This document shows, one piece after another, positions 1-10,989 of a stretch of 64,000 bases of DNA. The first letter of the stretch is position 1, and the number at the start of each line of letters is the position of its first letter. Position numbers and translations under genes: made by a program. The stretch is taken from positions 35,152,386 to 35,216,385 of the forward strand of contig JAVGWX010000011.1 in assembly GCA_036924085.1 (NCBI GenBank), read 5' to 3'. The notes under the pieces are model-generated. The model made no database searches. It was given only the letters and a program-made list of their open reading frames with translations, and was not told the DNA's origin. Source of the DNA: Ariolimax columbianus. Taxonomy: Eukaryota; Mollusca; Gastropoda; Stylommatophora; Arionidae.

Positions 1-45
1 ACATTCACCATTCTTTGACTAATAAAATATTTCCTTTTGTGAGGT
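1..45 (-). mobile_element. Window-edge piece of LINE-A 3' region
   Basis: The first bases (ATTCACCATTCTTTGACTAA and AAATATTTCCTT) match the segment ATTCACCACTCTCTGACTAA.. found in every other LINE-A 3' end here. The rest lies outside the window. Confidence 0.6.
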
Positions 46-739
46 AGCTTGACCAGGTTACTTCTTAGTTGATTTCATTTTTCTAACTGTAAAAGTCAGG
101 TACTGATTTGGAACTGGATAAACTGGAAGGTGATTCAACTAAGTTTTGTAGTTCAGTTTTGCTAGGGGTTCTTTATCTTATATTATAAAACAAGAAATTA
201 CATATATCTGTTTGTCCATCTTGCAAAGAAACTCAAAAGTGAGTTCTAGCGAAATGATATTTGCACAGTTCATGCTGTCTGAAATTTCTAGATGAACACA
301 ACTATTTTCAGTTCGCTGCATCGTTGCTTTCTCCGAGTTATTTAACATTAACAAAATGTTTGTTTTATAACATTTTTAGTATACCGTACAGTGACGTTAT
401 TTTTTAGCGTGGGTGGCCGGTCACTCCGAACCAATCCATGTTTGAGCATGGTCGCTCAATGTACTTGAGTGCGGTGTTGTTCTGTGGAAGTTTTTTGTGT
501 TAAATTAATATTTCATAACTTGAAATCCCTACAGAATTGTGTGTATTAAAAAACTATGTTATTTGTGAGGCTGGGGCACTAAAGTTCTAGTAATACAAAA
601 ATGTAGTAAAAAAAGGGGGGGAGTTAGCATATTCTTTGCAGAACGTCGCTTCTTACAACAGTCAACCTATTTGGCTGTAATAAGTTTCTTGACAGGTGTG
701 CAGTACGGTAGGTTGCCATTACTTTCCGTACAAGGAGGA

Positions 740-860
740 GCGATCACACCGAGAAAAATAACCCGTGTCTGCCACACTGGACATGGGCGTGATTCGAACC
801 GGATATGTTAGGATTGTGAAACAGACATTTCAACCCTAGGACACGCAGCCTCCCTGCAGT
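740..860 (-). mobile_element. tRNA-like SINE fragment
   Basis: The reverse complement has GCGTGTCCTAGGGTTGAAAT and CCGGTTCGAATCACGCCC, a B-box. A related minus-strand copy is at 51555-51680 (GGTTCAAATCATGCC). It is not a tRNA gene: no acceptor stem pairs. Confidence 0.5.
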
Positions 861-904
861 ACCTGCATGAAAACATAGATTTATGATCTACAGGCAAAGC
901 AAAC

Positions 905-1040
905 CACTTTTATTTCATGATAAGATTGAATTAACTGAATCTTTTATTTCATGATAAAAAAATGGACTATTATTTTATGATAAGAAATTGACTTATTGAC
1001 AATCTATTATTTCGTGATCAGATATTAATTGACTTTATAT
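905..1040 (+). repeat. Short tandem repeat, about 40-bp unit
   Basis: TTTATTTCATGATAAGA-type motifs recur four times (about 908, 941, 970 and 1005) with ATTGAATTAACTGA-like spacers. Confidence 0.6.
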
Positions 1041-1803
1041 ATATGTTTTTCATAAAGCAAAGTCAGCAGCTAATACTCTCCACCTATTCCTATTTTTGGT
1101 CATCATTTAGATCCCATGCACATCATATGAGACTCCAGCTTCTCTTCCACAGTTCATCCCCAGGTGTTATTTGGCCACCTCACTCATCTCTTCCCTTGTG
1201 GATTCCAATCCAGCAAATGTTTGGTTGTTATTTGAAGTTACTGTATTCAATTGAGCTAACTCTTGAAGTTTCTTTGGTAGAGGGTTACAGTGGCTCTTTT
1301 TACATCCCAATCATACTTTAGAAGGTGAGCCTGGGTATTCCTAGACTGTAGTGCAATGCAAGACTCATCAATAAGCTCACAACTGTGGGTATCACAGTAT
1401 GGGTATCACACCTCATTGACCAGACTGAAGTGACACATCCTGTTTTCAGGATCATGAATGAATACATGAAGTGGGTTCTTGATCAGAATGTTAGACCTGA
1501 CCCAGATGCTAGTCTTGGTTCCCAAATGTCTGGTCTTATTTCTGAGGGTGTGGTTCTCATTTCTACTTTCTCTTCCAAACCTGAAAGTGTGTTAGTGGCT
1601 GTCATGTTTCCTTTCAGTAGATCTGTACTTTTTATTACCTCTGGCCATCCCATATGAAGTATACAATGGAGACATCTGTTATTGAAGGCTACACATCTAG
1701 CTCGCAGTGAGACATTATGATGCCAAATTTCTACCTGCAACATTTCTTTGGTGTAATGTAATGAAACTGCTGGGTGAACATTTTCTTAAATAATATGATA
1801 TTT

Positions 1804-2010
1804 TGAAGTTGGTCAATGATTACCTTTCGATGAAGACACCTGCAGTTAATGAACCAGTGATGAACAGATTGCAGGATTTTGAAATCATACCCAGCAAAGA
1901 GATCACAAAACAGGAGTGCGTACAACCAGTGAACTACAGGAACCATCAGTATCTAAACTCTTTGCCATTTGTTGAGAGGAACTGAGCACCTATGGGTCTG
2001 CCTGCAGTGA
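1804..2010 (+). mobile_element. I-type LINE family 3, plus-strand fragment
   Basis: It reads LVNDYLSMKTPAVNEPVMNR then LQDFEII, corresponding to INDRLWDENIAV..PAIHRLQDFEII of the copy at about 9100. It continues to the CACCTATGGGTCTGCCTGCA block at about 1986-2005. It is not a host gene. Confidence 0.65.
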
Positions 2011-2045
2011 AATGACTTCAATTCTCAACAGAACAAAACTTCAGA

Positions 2046-2480
2046 TGGGGGCTGAAGATGTAGCAGTGAATGAGCTGACAATAGCCAGTGATTTACAGTT
2101 GGCTCCTTGTATTGGAATCCTTATTTTGCCCCCTATTGGCGGCCTTGGGAACATGTGCTTGTGTAGTCTGGTTAAGAGAATAAGGATCCAAGAGAGAAGG
2201 CAAATCAGGTTCCAAAAATGCAGTTTCTGAAACTGAATATGCTGGGCTGAAAGGTGCAGCAGATATTGAAGCTTCAGGGATCAAGATGCTGAGCAGCGCA
2301 TGAGCTGCAGTGGTCAGCGACCCATAGCTGACTGCTAGTGTCAGGGCCAGCGAACCAAAGCTGCCAAGACCCTTCTACACCTCCACGGGGTGATCCTGGA
2401 TAACAGGCTGAAGCAGGGCAGACTGGCTAAGGAGAAGGGATCGAAGAGGGAATGATAACCCGGTACTTATAGAGGTTGGA
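2046..2480 (+). mobile_element. SINE-4, two copies in tandem
   Basis: Copy 1 (2046-2280) has GGGGCTGAAGATGTAGCAGT, GTGTAGTCTGGTTAAGAGAA and GCTGGGCTGAAAGGTGCAGC. Copy 2 (2288-2480) has GCAGCGCATGAGCTGCAGTG, AGGGCCAGCGAACCAAAGCT and ACCCGGTACTTATAGAG. Both match the dispersed family at 44080-44350, 55022-55135 and 62505-62790. Confidence 0.7.
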
Positions 2481-2929
2481 GTTCTCTTCTCAAGCAAACT
2501 GGAATTCTGGAAATCTATAAAAATCTGAAATATTTCAGGACAAATTAATTTAACATTAGCACTTCTCAATTTCCAGTCTGCTGTAAGGTATGACAAGGAA
2601 ACTTGGAGGCTAGTCAGTCCCTTGTAAACAGAGTAGACAAATGATATCTATGATATTTTAATTTTTCTAAGCTCTCTGAAAAGAAACACAAAAAACAAAA
2701 CAAAAGAAAACAACAACAAAAAACATGCACACACACACATTTATATATATATTAACAAACTTTAAATGAGTTTAAAATTAGATATAGGTCAAGCAAAGAC
2801 AGGCATCTGAAAGGATACAGCAAGAGTGTGTGTAATCAATGAGCTACAAAACTATCAAAATCCATGCCCTTTGCTAAAAGGGAGAACACCTATGAGTCTA
2901 ACTGGCGTGAAGTCTTCTTCTGTGTTCAG

Positions 2930-3460
2930 GTTTTTAGTCATGCTAGATCTGTAGTCCCATCACTAGGATGAAGTCCACAATTCTTTACAGATCCAGATGG
3001 CAGCCCCACAGCTCCTGCGTCATCTCAGCTCTTTCTGGCCAGATTTGACATCGTAGGTCTCTGTGTATTGGGCAGTTCTGTAGGATGTGTTCAGGGGTCT
3101 GGACTCTGGTTCCACATGGGCAGTTACTTGCGTGTGATATCTTGAGCCGATGTATAGTCTCCAGTGGCTTGTTCTCAGGTGAAAGGTGGTGGTTTGTTGG
3201 TGTCTGTGAAGCTGGTGGACTGGATCAGGTCTATTGCTCACTTCCATGTCTTTCTTCCATTTTGAGTTGTACTGATTGTGTATGATGGTTTTTGCCTCTC
3301 AGTAGGACATTACATGGATAAGTTGCTCTATCTTGCCACCAACTTTGGACAGGGCATCAGCTTTCTCATTCCCTGTGATTCAACAACAGAAGGAAAGCCA
3401 TTGAAGAGCAACTGTTGAGGTTCTTTGGATTTTGATGGCATGTAGGGATGTCGTTTCAAC
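2930..3460 (-). mobile_element. I-type LINE family 2, RNase H end
   Basis: Minus-strand frames contain GNEKADALSKVGGKIEQL (end of an RNase H domain), VHQLHRHQQTTTFHLRT, and, after a frameshift, NCPCGTRVQTPEHILQNCP with IHRDLRCQIWP. The order is that of the 45-47 kb element but the sequence differs clearly, so it is a separate family. Confidence 0.8.
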
Positions 3461-3469
3461 TTAAACGTA

Positions 3470-4470
3470 TCATATTAATTAACCTTAATCCAAAGACAGA
3501 GAAATTTGAAGGTAAAATATATGCACATGTTTTTTTGTTTTGTTATTTCTAAACATGCTTTAGGTTAGATTTTATAAATCAATGTTTCAGAAATAAAAAA
3601 GAAAGAATGCCGAAAAACAAGTGCAAAGCATTCCAGAAGAGAGATCCCATACATGCACATATATTTATAAAGTTGGGGAAACTGGCAATGTAAGAATAGT
3701 AAGCAAAATTTGTCCAATAGCAGTTATACTACTGTTGGGAAATGAAGTTGTTTTAAACTTCAGCATACTAAGCCAAAGCTTATATGGGATTAGGGTGGCC
3801 AGTTCCTTTCTTCGTATGCCTGGTACCAGATTATGTAATAATAAGATCCCACTAACATCTTTTCTGCCTGGCTGGAGGTACTGTACTTACCATCAAATGC
3901 CATGCAGAATGGTCTATTCAATCATGGACTTCTGTATCTTCCTTTCCCTGCATCTTTTATGGTGCTGAAGATGCAGTAGTGAATGAGCTAACAGCACCCA
4001 GTGCCAGCAATCCCCAACTGACCAAGACCCTATTCTGTCTCTCTAAGTGGCGACCCTTGAAACAGACTGCAACCATGCAGCTTGGTTAAGATATTAGGTA
4101 TAGAAGAAGAAAAGACCCCCACGGCACCTGCATGGCACGATTTCAGGGGTCATGAACAATTCAATAGTCCACTGGTCACATTGTGACAATACTACACGAC
4201 TGGAGACAGGGTTGGAACCTGCACAAGATTAACTACCTTGCAGAGGAATGGATGACTTATGATAAACTACCTACAATTAATCAGAATGCCCATACAATAC
4301 GTTATAGATAATCGACGGCTTATTAATTGTTATCGGCCAATAAGGCAAGGTAGTATAATTGGTAATCAGCCAATTTGCTTATCAGTGCAACCCTACTTTA
4401 CTCCCTGGCTCAAAGTTCAAACCCGAGAGTGGTATTAAATTTGAGATGATGTTTGATAGAAAGTTGTCGC
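3470..4470. other. No gene seen except a SINE-4 piece
   Basis: This is the flank downstream of the last UNC80 exon seen. I searched it for the continuing exon and found no convincing AG-exon-GT unit. Confidence 0.4.
3966..4100 (+). mobile_element. SINE-4 fragment
   Basis: GAAGATGCAGTAGTGAATGA through GGAAACAGACTGC.. matches the 5' half of SINE-4. Confidence 0.65.
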
Positions 4471-4472
4471 AC

Positions 4473-4550
4473 CTGGTGTGGCGGAGTGCTCTCCATGACA
4501 GCGTTTGTCAGCAAGACCTTCCCAACCTCTACAAACTTCAGCATAAATAC
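4473..4550 (-). CDS. UNC80: UNC80 last exon seen, 26 codons
   Basis: This 78-nt phase 0/0 exon has acceptor ATATTCTCCAG and donor GTGCGA. It encodes VFMLKFVEVGKVLLT then NAVMESTPPHQ. The frame remains open after the donor, but the family continues for several hundred residues beyond this point, so the coding sequence must go on in exons outside the window. No further exon was recognised between 1 and 4472. Confidence 0.88.
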
Positions 4551-4779
4551 CTGGAGAATATAAATACTACAACTAATGTATATATGCTTTCTTACACACA
4601 GCTTGCTTGATAATGATAGCATTTATATATGAACCAATGGCACAACAAAATAACAAGATGCCTGATGACATATAATCTGTGTGGATCATGGGGCCTTGTG
4701 CATTAAGTAAGAAAGAGCATGATACTGCATCCTATTATCTATGTCACAAAAGACCATTTAACCTGTTGACTCTGGCCAC

Positions 4780-4961
4780 CTGGGTAATAAAATCCCATTC
4801 CCTTAGGAAATATTATTTGTAATTCACTGGTTGTACACACTCCTGCTCTGTCCTCTCAAGCAATCCCTCTCTGCTGGTCCCACGTATGATTTTAAAATCT
4901 TGCAATTTGTGGATCGCTGGTTCATTGACTGCAGTGTCTTCATCTGAATTTTCTTTAGGGG
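4780..4961 (-). mobile_element. I-type LINE family 3, 3' fragment
   Basis: This uninterrupted version shares GGTTGTACACACTCCTGCTC and ATTTTAAAATCTTGCAATTT with 8290-9170. It supplies the empty-site comparison for the nested LINE-A insertion there. Confidence 0.7.
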
Positions 4962-5200
4962 ATGTGTGGGATAGTGGTTAAGTGACACGGCTCTTAACCG
5001 GAAGGTGCTGGGTTCGCTCCATAATCACAGCACCGGCCATTACCCTGGAGAAGCAAACCCTTAGAAAATGCAGGAGGAAGCAGACCCTTACATAAAATCC
5101 ATTCCAAAGTCGGATGCTCTGGGCTGACAGACACAAAATAAAAACATAGTGCAATGCATACCATGTTGGGGAATATAGAAATAAAACGAACGCACACACA
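4962..5200 (+). mobile_element. SINE-1 (tRNA-derived)
   Basis: The head GGATAGTGGTTAAGTGACAC through GGTGCTGGGTTCGCTCC has an A-box/B-box arrangement typical of pol III promoters. The body contains AAGCAAACCCTTAGAAAATG and GCAGACCCTTACATAAAATC. An opposite-strand copy at 14110-14357 confirms the family. A CA repeat follows at 5191. Confidence 0.8.
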
Positions 5201-5239
5201 CACACACACAAAATTATATATATACGAGATGTATTCAAT

Positions 5240-5480
5240 TAGAAACTGAATCGGTATTGGTGATGGCCACAAATGTTTTCTTTGTTCCTCATATGTTCCT
5301 CTGAAGCAGAGCTCAGCCCAAAGAGTTTCCAGGCAGGCTCTTTGTGTGACATTGATATGAATAGGGACACTGCCTATGTCCACCATCAACTGTCCAGAAA
5401 AGACCAGGCCATCAAAGAATGTCTCTGAACTGGCCACAAAAAAATGAGACACAACCTGCACACCAAAATCAAGATAGATA
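5240..5480 (-). mobile_element. I-type LINE 3' fragment, diverged
   Basis: The minus strand includes RGTYEEQRKHLWPSPIPIQF, recognisably the CPTYEDQREQMWPSPVATLD region of the I-type LINE. Upstream sequence is too decayed to align by eye. It adjoins SINE-1 at 4962-5200. Confidence 0.6.
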
Positions 5481-5894
5481 CCACCAGCCTATGTTACTGT
5501 GACCTGGCAATCATGAGAGCTGCACTCTCAAGGAGAAACTGTTCGGCAGTATTAAGACCCTGAAAAAGACAGCAGACTTGGAGAAATTCAAAGTCCCAGT
5601 CTAAATGAGCAATGATCGTAGAAAAAGAAGGACCATCACTGCAACACTGAGAGCAAGTCATAAGAGGCAAGTGACAAAATAGAAGACTGTAAAAGCCATA
5701 GTTTTGCTTGCCCACTCCATCACTCACACAGGCCCAAAGCCTGCTGAATGTGTGGTTACCTTCTGGATTTCATAGAAAGCTATAGAAGTGATAGCTCCAT
5801 ATATAACACAGGAATTAAAGGGTGAATCACTTTTTTAAAAGGAGATCACAAAAAGATGAATAAAAAGACAAAGGCTTCCTGCATGGAGAACAAG

Positions 5895-6312
5895 GGGGAC
5901 TCAACTCAATGGTCTCGAGGTAAGGTGTCTGCCTCGGGTAGCAGAGGTTAAGGGCTCAAATCACGGAAGACACCAGGATTATTTTCACGTGGATCTTCTG
6001 GTAAAAATTCCCCTGATCTCTGGGTAGTGAGATGGACTCCCGTGTTCAGTGTCGACCCCGTTAAAAATTCCTTGGCAGTTGGAAATCAGAAAGAGTAGGC
6101 TTAACGGTTGTTGCCTGATAAAAAATGAAAATGAAAAAAACTTCCATTATTTGTACCTTTCCCCAAGTGGTTTGTTAAGAGCAGGTATAGATGTCTAACT
6201 GGCTGCAGGTCTACTTAGTTCTAGTGTTTGAGTCTTTCAAGATGGCCTCGCACATCAGTTAAACCACCCTCCAAGAAATTGGTTGTATACTGACTCTGGA
6301 AGTTATATGTAG
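5895..6312 (+). mobile_element. SINE-2 (tRNA head, LINE-A-like tail)
   Basis: The tRNA-like head is TGGTCTCGAGGTAAGGTG with GGCTCAAATCACGG as the B-box part. The body has ACGTGGATCTTCTGGTAAAA and CTCTGGGTAGTGAGAT. The 3' region is CTAGTGTTTGAGTCTTTCAA then AATTGGTTGTATACTGACTC, which resembles the last bases of LINE-A. Confidence 0.82.
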
Positions 6313-6482
6313 CGGTGGTCCCATGTTTGAAATGGAGTTAACTAAGAACACATGATGATGATCCACATATAAGTTTTCTTGTCAGTTGAATTATACATGA
6401 TGGCGATAGCAAACAATATAGAAAGCAGTATTTTCCTTTTGTTTATGTATGTGGATTAAATTGACAACAAACATCAACCTAC

Positions 6483-6604
6483 CCGTTTCTGGAGGGCCAG
6501 TTTTGCATCATCTGGGTTCATGTGTACCAAGCTCAGTTGTGGGTAGAAGTTTCGCCGGAAGAAGTAGAAGTCTCTCACATAAGCATTATTGTTGTGGATT
6601 TGAT
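6483..6604 (-). CDS. UNC80: UNC80 exon 16 of window, 40 codons
   Basis: This 122-nt exon consists of 2 nt and 40 codons. The acceptor is CATCTCTTCTCAG and the donor is GTAGGT. The peptide contains QIHNNNAYVRDFYFFRRNFY then PQLSLVHMNPDDAK and LALQKR. YVRDFYFFRR.. and YPQLSLV are strongly conserved-looking elements of this region. Confidence 0.93.
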
Positions 6605-6964
6605 CTGAGAAGAGATGCAATATTTCAAATTCTCAATGAGAAAGTACATCATATGTGTGACTAGAAAACAGATCTAATTGGTAAAACATAGTGGATACTG
6701 CCTGAGGGAATGTTGTATTGAGACTTTATTATGAATACATCTTCAGCCTTATGAGGTGAATTGACTGGTTACCTTCCTCATTGCTTTGTCTTCACTCACT
6801 CAGAGTACAGTTTGATACCTCTTTTAACAACTGGGTAAACTAGAACAAACTGGTAATAAACTCAGTCTCACTGCCTTGAGAGATAACCATTTTGCCAATC
6901 CAAGCCTACAAAAACCACAGTAAAATAAGATGAGAAAAAGTCTCTTAACCTTTTAACTTGTCTT

Positions 6965-7215
6965 TGTACTGGTTTAGAAGACTCTGCAGTCTGTTTACAA
7001 CCGGTTTCTTAGAGGGTTGTTAACTGATGTATGAGTCCATCTTAATAAACTCAAACAATTGAGCAAAGCCTGCCAGGCGCCATCTATGCTGCTCTTAACA
7101 AACCACCTAACCATGTCCGTTGTTATACCATCCCACAAAGTTATTCGCCTCTTATGACATACTTTCTGTGGTGTAGTAGTGCTATTCTTGCCTTTGTCAT
7201 ACACACATACCCCTG
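6965..7215 (-). mobile_element. SINE-2 3' half
   Basis: The reverse complement carries AAGATGGACTCATACATCAG and the LINE-A-like tail (GACTGCAGAGTCTTCTAAAC at about 6975). It runs up to the I-type LINE end at 7236. Confidence 0.7.
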
Positions 7216-7229
7216 CAGATCACTCTTGA

Positions 7230-7498
7230 AGATTCTTCTTCTTCTTCTTCATCGTACGCAGTCAGATAGCAACCGTCATCCTGAGGCTGTCGACACTGCC
7301 ATAGAGCTTGTCTAGTGTTGCCACTGGTGATGGCCACATCTGCTCTCTCTGATCCTCGTATGTCGGGCAGTTTTGCAGCAAATGCTCAGCGGTCATTTTC
7401 CCGGTACCACACGGGCATTCGTCAGTGCCACCTATCTTCAATTTGTTGAATAGGTGGTACCTCAGTCTATTGTGGCCAGTGCCACATTGAAGATTCAA
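7230..7498 (-). mobile_element. I-type LINE 3' end, second copy
   Basis: It carries GTGHNRLRYHLFNKLKI, CPCGTGKMTAEHLLQNCPTY and DQREQMWPSPVATLDKLY, almost identical to the 3' coding end at 45500-45800. The 3' terminus again is a CTTCTTCTTCATCGTACGC boundary, at 7236. There is a two-residue insertion before the CPCG motif relative to the other copy. Confidence 0.9.
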
Positions 7499-7499
7499 T

Positions 7500-8100
7500 A
7501 TATATTCAATATTTGGGGCAAACTATCACAGAAGATGCTTGCAATGAGATGGAAATTAGGACAAGGATTGCATAGGCAAAAAATGCCTTCAGAGAAAACA
7601 AATTGCTGACCTCAAGGAATATCGAGATACAACTGAGTCAAAGAATAATCACTGCTCATGTATAACCATTTGCACTGTATAGGGTTGAACATGGACTCTA
7701 TCAAAGAGCGATGAAAAAAGCACGGAAGATTTTGAAACGTAGTGCTATTGTAGAATGAAACGAGTGAGCTGTATAGAAAGAATGATAATATCTTCGCTGA
7801 GGTAGGGGCACAAAGACAAATATTGAAAATTACATGAGAAAAAAGATTGAGTTGGCTGAGACACAATGTGCGACATGAAAGTCTTCTACAGAAGACACAA
7901 GAAGGTAAGATTCAAGGGGAGAGAGGACCGGGGTGACTAAGACTCACCTTTCCATCTCAGACATGCAGAGACAAAGTACAAACCTATGCTGTAATGAAGA
8001 CGTGCTGCAGAGGACAGTGTCAAATGGTGAGACATGATCAGACAACCTTACAACCAGTCTTAGGACTGATCAAGCAGATGATGATGATGCATATAAAATG
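7500..8100 (+). mobile_element. RTE-like LINE 3' part, decayed
   Basis: Stitched plus-strand frames give DEKSTEDFETWCYRRMKRVS-like, KKRLSWLRHNVRHESLLQ-like and KGERGPG.PRLT-like segments. The original family spelling is inferred across stops. The 3' end is a GATGATGATGATG tail at about 8078-8092. It directly follows the I-type LINE end at 7498. Confidence 0.7.
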
Positions 8101-8289
8101 TGAAATGTTTGCTCTTTTAGTCAAATACAATACTTGTCAAAGGAAGGAAAGAGTTGTCTGATGTATTTATCATCATCATCCTGTTTTCTGCAACAACATG
8201 AGTATGGGGTACCAAACTGAGTTGGCTTCCTTACAGGTAGCTGGTGCCAAAGCACATATTCTATTCTGATCCACTAAGAATCAATGTCA

Positions 8290-9440
8290 TTGTTCTCCCT
8301 GATCCATAGGTGCTCAGTCAATCTCAGCAAATAACAAAGAACGTATATATGATTTCTGTAGTTCGCTGGTTGTACACACTCCTGCTCTGTCCTCTCAAGC
8401 ACCCCTCTCTGCTGGACATACTTAACTTAACATCTTTATACTGGTTTAGAAGACTCTGCAGAGTCTGTATATAAACCAGTTTCATTGACATTTCCTTGCT
8501 CTAAAATCTATGCACATCCAATCTATTCTTAAATGCATTGATTGTCCTTACCTCAACTACTTACAGTGGCAATGCATTCCAAGCATTCATCACTCTCTGA
8601 CTAAAAAAATATTTCCTAATATCTAATCTGGACCTTTCTTTAGTTAATATGTAGCTGTTCTTGTAGGTAGTTGTATTTTGAAAAACTTGTTATAGTCTAA
8701 TTTATCCATTCCTTTGATTATCTTATAAACTTGTATTAAGTCACCTTGAATTCTTTTCTTTTATAGACATTTTTGACCGGTTTTTCTGAGTCTATCCTGA
8801 TAACTGTAATTCTGGAATCCCACTATCAGTTTTGTCACTCTTCTTTGTATCATTTCTAGCATGTTTATATCTCCTCTACTATAAGGACTCCACACCTGTA
8901 CACAGTACTCCAATCTAGGTCTAACTAAAGCTTTATACAGTTTGACAATCACTTCCTTGCTCCCATGTTTAATATTTATTTTTTATCATACATAACATTA
9001 CATTTGTCTTTTTCACTGCTACCTTGACTTGCTCATTCACTTTACCGGTATGATCTATTATAACCCATAGGTCCCTTCGTATGATTTCAAAATCTTGCAA
9101 TCTGTGGATTGCTGGTTCAGCGACTGCAATGTTTTCATCCCAAAGGCGGTCGTTGATTAACTTCAAAATATCACCTCTATTCATTGCCAATGTCCCCCAC
9201 TGTGGATGCCCCTCTGGCCAGGATGTCAGCTCTTTCATTCCCAAAAACCAGAGCATGGCCTGGGCATTAGCCTATATGCTATATGTCTACTATCCCCTCA
9301 TGCCACAGCCAGCGCTTCTGCACCTTCCGAAGCAGGGATTGAGAGTCGGAGAAGACGACAGTCCTCATTAAAGAGATCCCAGATAGTCATCTCAAAGTCA
9401 AAGTCACTGCCTCGATTTCCATTCTGATGCTAGGCGTTGT
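8290..9440 (-). mobile_element. I-type LINE family 3 (RNase H), split by LINE-A
   Basis: On the minus strand 9440-9073 reads as a decayed RNase H domain: VVFSDSQSLLRKVQK, then NERADILA-like residues, then GDILKLINDRLWDENIAVAE and PAIHRLQDFEII. It resumes at 8426-8290 after a LINE-A insertion. Related pieces are at 4780-4965 (minus) and 1804-2010 (plus, with NRLQDFEII). Confidence 0.75.
8427..9072 (-). mobile_element. LINE-A 3' end inserted in an I-type LINE
   Basis: This minus-strand fragment encodes VKLYKALVRPRLEYCVQVWS and related C-terminal sequence, with frame breaks near 8760. Its 3' tail (AACTTAACATC side) is at 8427-8440. The flanks CCCTCTCTGCTGG and CGTATGATTTCAAAATC are contiguous in the sister repeat at 4780-4965. 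This shows a clean insertion into the RNase H-type LINE fragment described for 8290-9440. Confidence 0.85.
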
Positions 9441-9509
9441 TGTCAAGTAATGCATGTGATTACACAGTGGTGGTTTCTGTGGTGCTGTGTTTTACAAGAT
9501 GAGGTTGTC

Positions 9510-9765
9510 GATCCAACATATCCAGAATAGGTGGGTCTAAATGTTTGTTCTGTTTTTCAACATTATCACCATCTTCTTGATCTCAGAAACTAACAAACAC
9601 ACACAACAAAAACAATAACACCAACAAGCTCTTTATTAATTTATGTCTCTACACACACAAAAATATAGACAAACAAATAAAGCCAACAACCATAGCAAAA
9701 CATAACGTGTTGAAAAATAATATGGCTGCAGAGGAAATTGTGTCAATTTTTAATGGGGTGATAAA
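9510..9765 (+). repeat. Dispersed repeat R7
   Basis: The core AACACCAACAAGTTCTTTAT TAATTTATGTCTCTACACAC is preceded by CTTCATCTTCTTGATCTCAG. It ends TGTGTCAATTTTTAATGGGG. Four copies occur (also 15425-15700, 18865-19095 and 50395-50645), all in the plus orientation, antisense to UNC80. Three are within about 20-500 bp of a UNC80 exon. Confidence 0.7.
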
Positions 9766-9826
9766 GGTTAATTGATACTTAATTTTGTTTCCCATTTCCA
9801 CTAATGAGAAAGTAGCATAAACTTAC

Positions 9827-9923
9827 GAGTTTTGGTGTCGACCAAGAAATGCGACTCGTGCTGCTCCTCTGGAATATTGAAGAACTCCAAACTTTCCTGA
9901 AGAATTTGGTAGAACTGGGTGTC
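9827..9923 (-). CDS. UNC80: UNC80 exon 15 of window, 32 codons + 1 nt
   Basis: This 97-nt exon has acceptor TTCAACAAACAG and donor GTAAGT. The peptide is DTQFYQILQESLEFFNIPEE then QHESHFLVDTKT. The trailing C plus AT of the next exon makes His. It reads on directly from IPIHE of the previous exon. Confidence 0.92.
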
Positions 9924-10014
9924 CTGTTTGTTGAAAAACAAAAACAATGACAAGCATACAAAAAATATCTAGAACAAAGAAAAGAATAATGATTCATCGG
10001 CTAATATTTGATTA

Positions 10015-10250
10015 GTTCTGAGAAAGAAAGAGACATTTGTAGGTTTGATTTGTGATCAGTTCTGAGAAATGAATAACAGGTTTATATTTTATCAGGTTCT
10101 GAGAAATGAATACTAAGTTGATATTTTATCAGTTCTGAGAAATGAATAATGGGTTGATATTTTATCAGTTCTGAGAAATTAATAATAAGTTGATATTTAA
10201 TCAGTTCTGAGAAATGAATAAGTTTGTTTTTTATCAGTTCTGATACAGGT
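10015..10250 (+). repeat. 36-bp minisatellite, about 6 units
   Basis: The unit begins GTTCTGAGAAATGAATAATA and ends GATATTTTATCA. It sits about 100 bp upstream, in gene sense, of the UNC80 exon at 9827-9923, inside its preceding intron. Confidence 0.85.
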
Positions 10251-10639
10251 AATTCACGGAAGATAGAATAGATCCACCGTAACCTGCCAAGTATATTTTA
10301 AAAGGTACCTAAATAAAGGTGAGCTTTGGACTAGCAACCTCATCATGTATGAGACAAATGTAGAGGTGGCCTATTCTTCATATCAACTCCGAGGCCAACA
10401 ACAGGATTGTAAAGGCAAGCTCTGTATTTGTGAGGCTGCAATAGAACATTTGGAACCGACTGAGCATCAGTGTCGCCAACAAGGTAAACATGTATTGTGC
10501 TACAGTGTTAACCACTCAGCTGTAGGCCTGCAATGCATGGATAGTGTACAGCAGATACGCCAGACAGCTAAATAGATTTCACATGAGCTGTCTGCAGAGG
10601 TTGCTCAGGATGAGCTGTCTGTGTAGGATGAGGTCACAT

Positions 10640-10750
10640 GACTGAAAGCCTTACTCTGAAATCCTTAGCAAGTCAAACATGTTGAGCATCCATAGGCTTC
10701 TGCAAAAAGTCCAATAAGGCACAGTGTTGGTAAGCATGGCATACCAGTAG
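10640..10750 (+). mobile_element. Small LINE C-terminal remnant
   Basis: AACATGTTGAGCATCCATAG and the following bases match the block found (in reverse) at about 18330 and 36320, so this is a short plus-strand piece of the same LINE. Confidence 0.45.
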
Positions 10751-10794
10751 ATTACAATAATTCACATCTGACTGCAGATATCTTCTTCTTCTTC

Positions 10795-10960
10795 ATCGTA
10801 CGCTGTTTACAGCGATATACGTTGCACTGTTTTATTTTGTTACGCCTGTGGCTCAGTGCATCCGATTTCAACAGGCGTTTCTGTAGGGATGCCCTCCTTA
10901 GCCTTTGGCTGTCCCCAGCCTAACTGCAAGGCAGCAGTTGTTTTTGGTCAGAGTTGTCTC
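10795..10960 (-). mobile_element. Partial SINE-1-like 3' region
   Basis: TTTTATTTTGTTACGCCTGT and CAGTGCATCCGATTTCA resemble the 3' part of the SINE-1 copy at about 14160-14200. It is preceded by CTTCTTCTTCATCGTACGC, the same boundary as I-type LINE 3' ends. Confidence 0.5.
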
Positions 10961-10989
10961 TCTTAGGGAAGTTGTCTTGCAGGACTATC

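Larger units (their letters stand above)
60..1800. other. Mostly AT-rich sequence without recognised gene
   Basis: Apart from the tRNA-like fragment at 740-860 and short repeats at 905-1040, I see no supported feature. Frames of 60-90 codons at 1043-1743 have no recognisable motif. Confidence 0.4.

Noticed and set aside
1385..1743. Overlapping 86-90-codon frames on both strands
   Set aside because: No family motif, no splice structure, and no fit to UNC80.
4962..5030. tRNA gene
   Set aside because: The pol III box-like head belongs to SINE-1, with a conserved non-tRNA body and another copy. The acceptor stem does not pair. Similar heads at 5905, 17143, 32522 and 47950 were rejected for the same reason.
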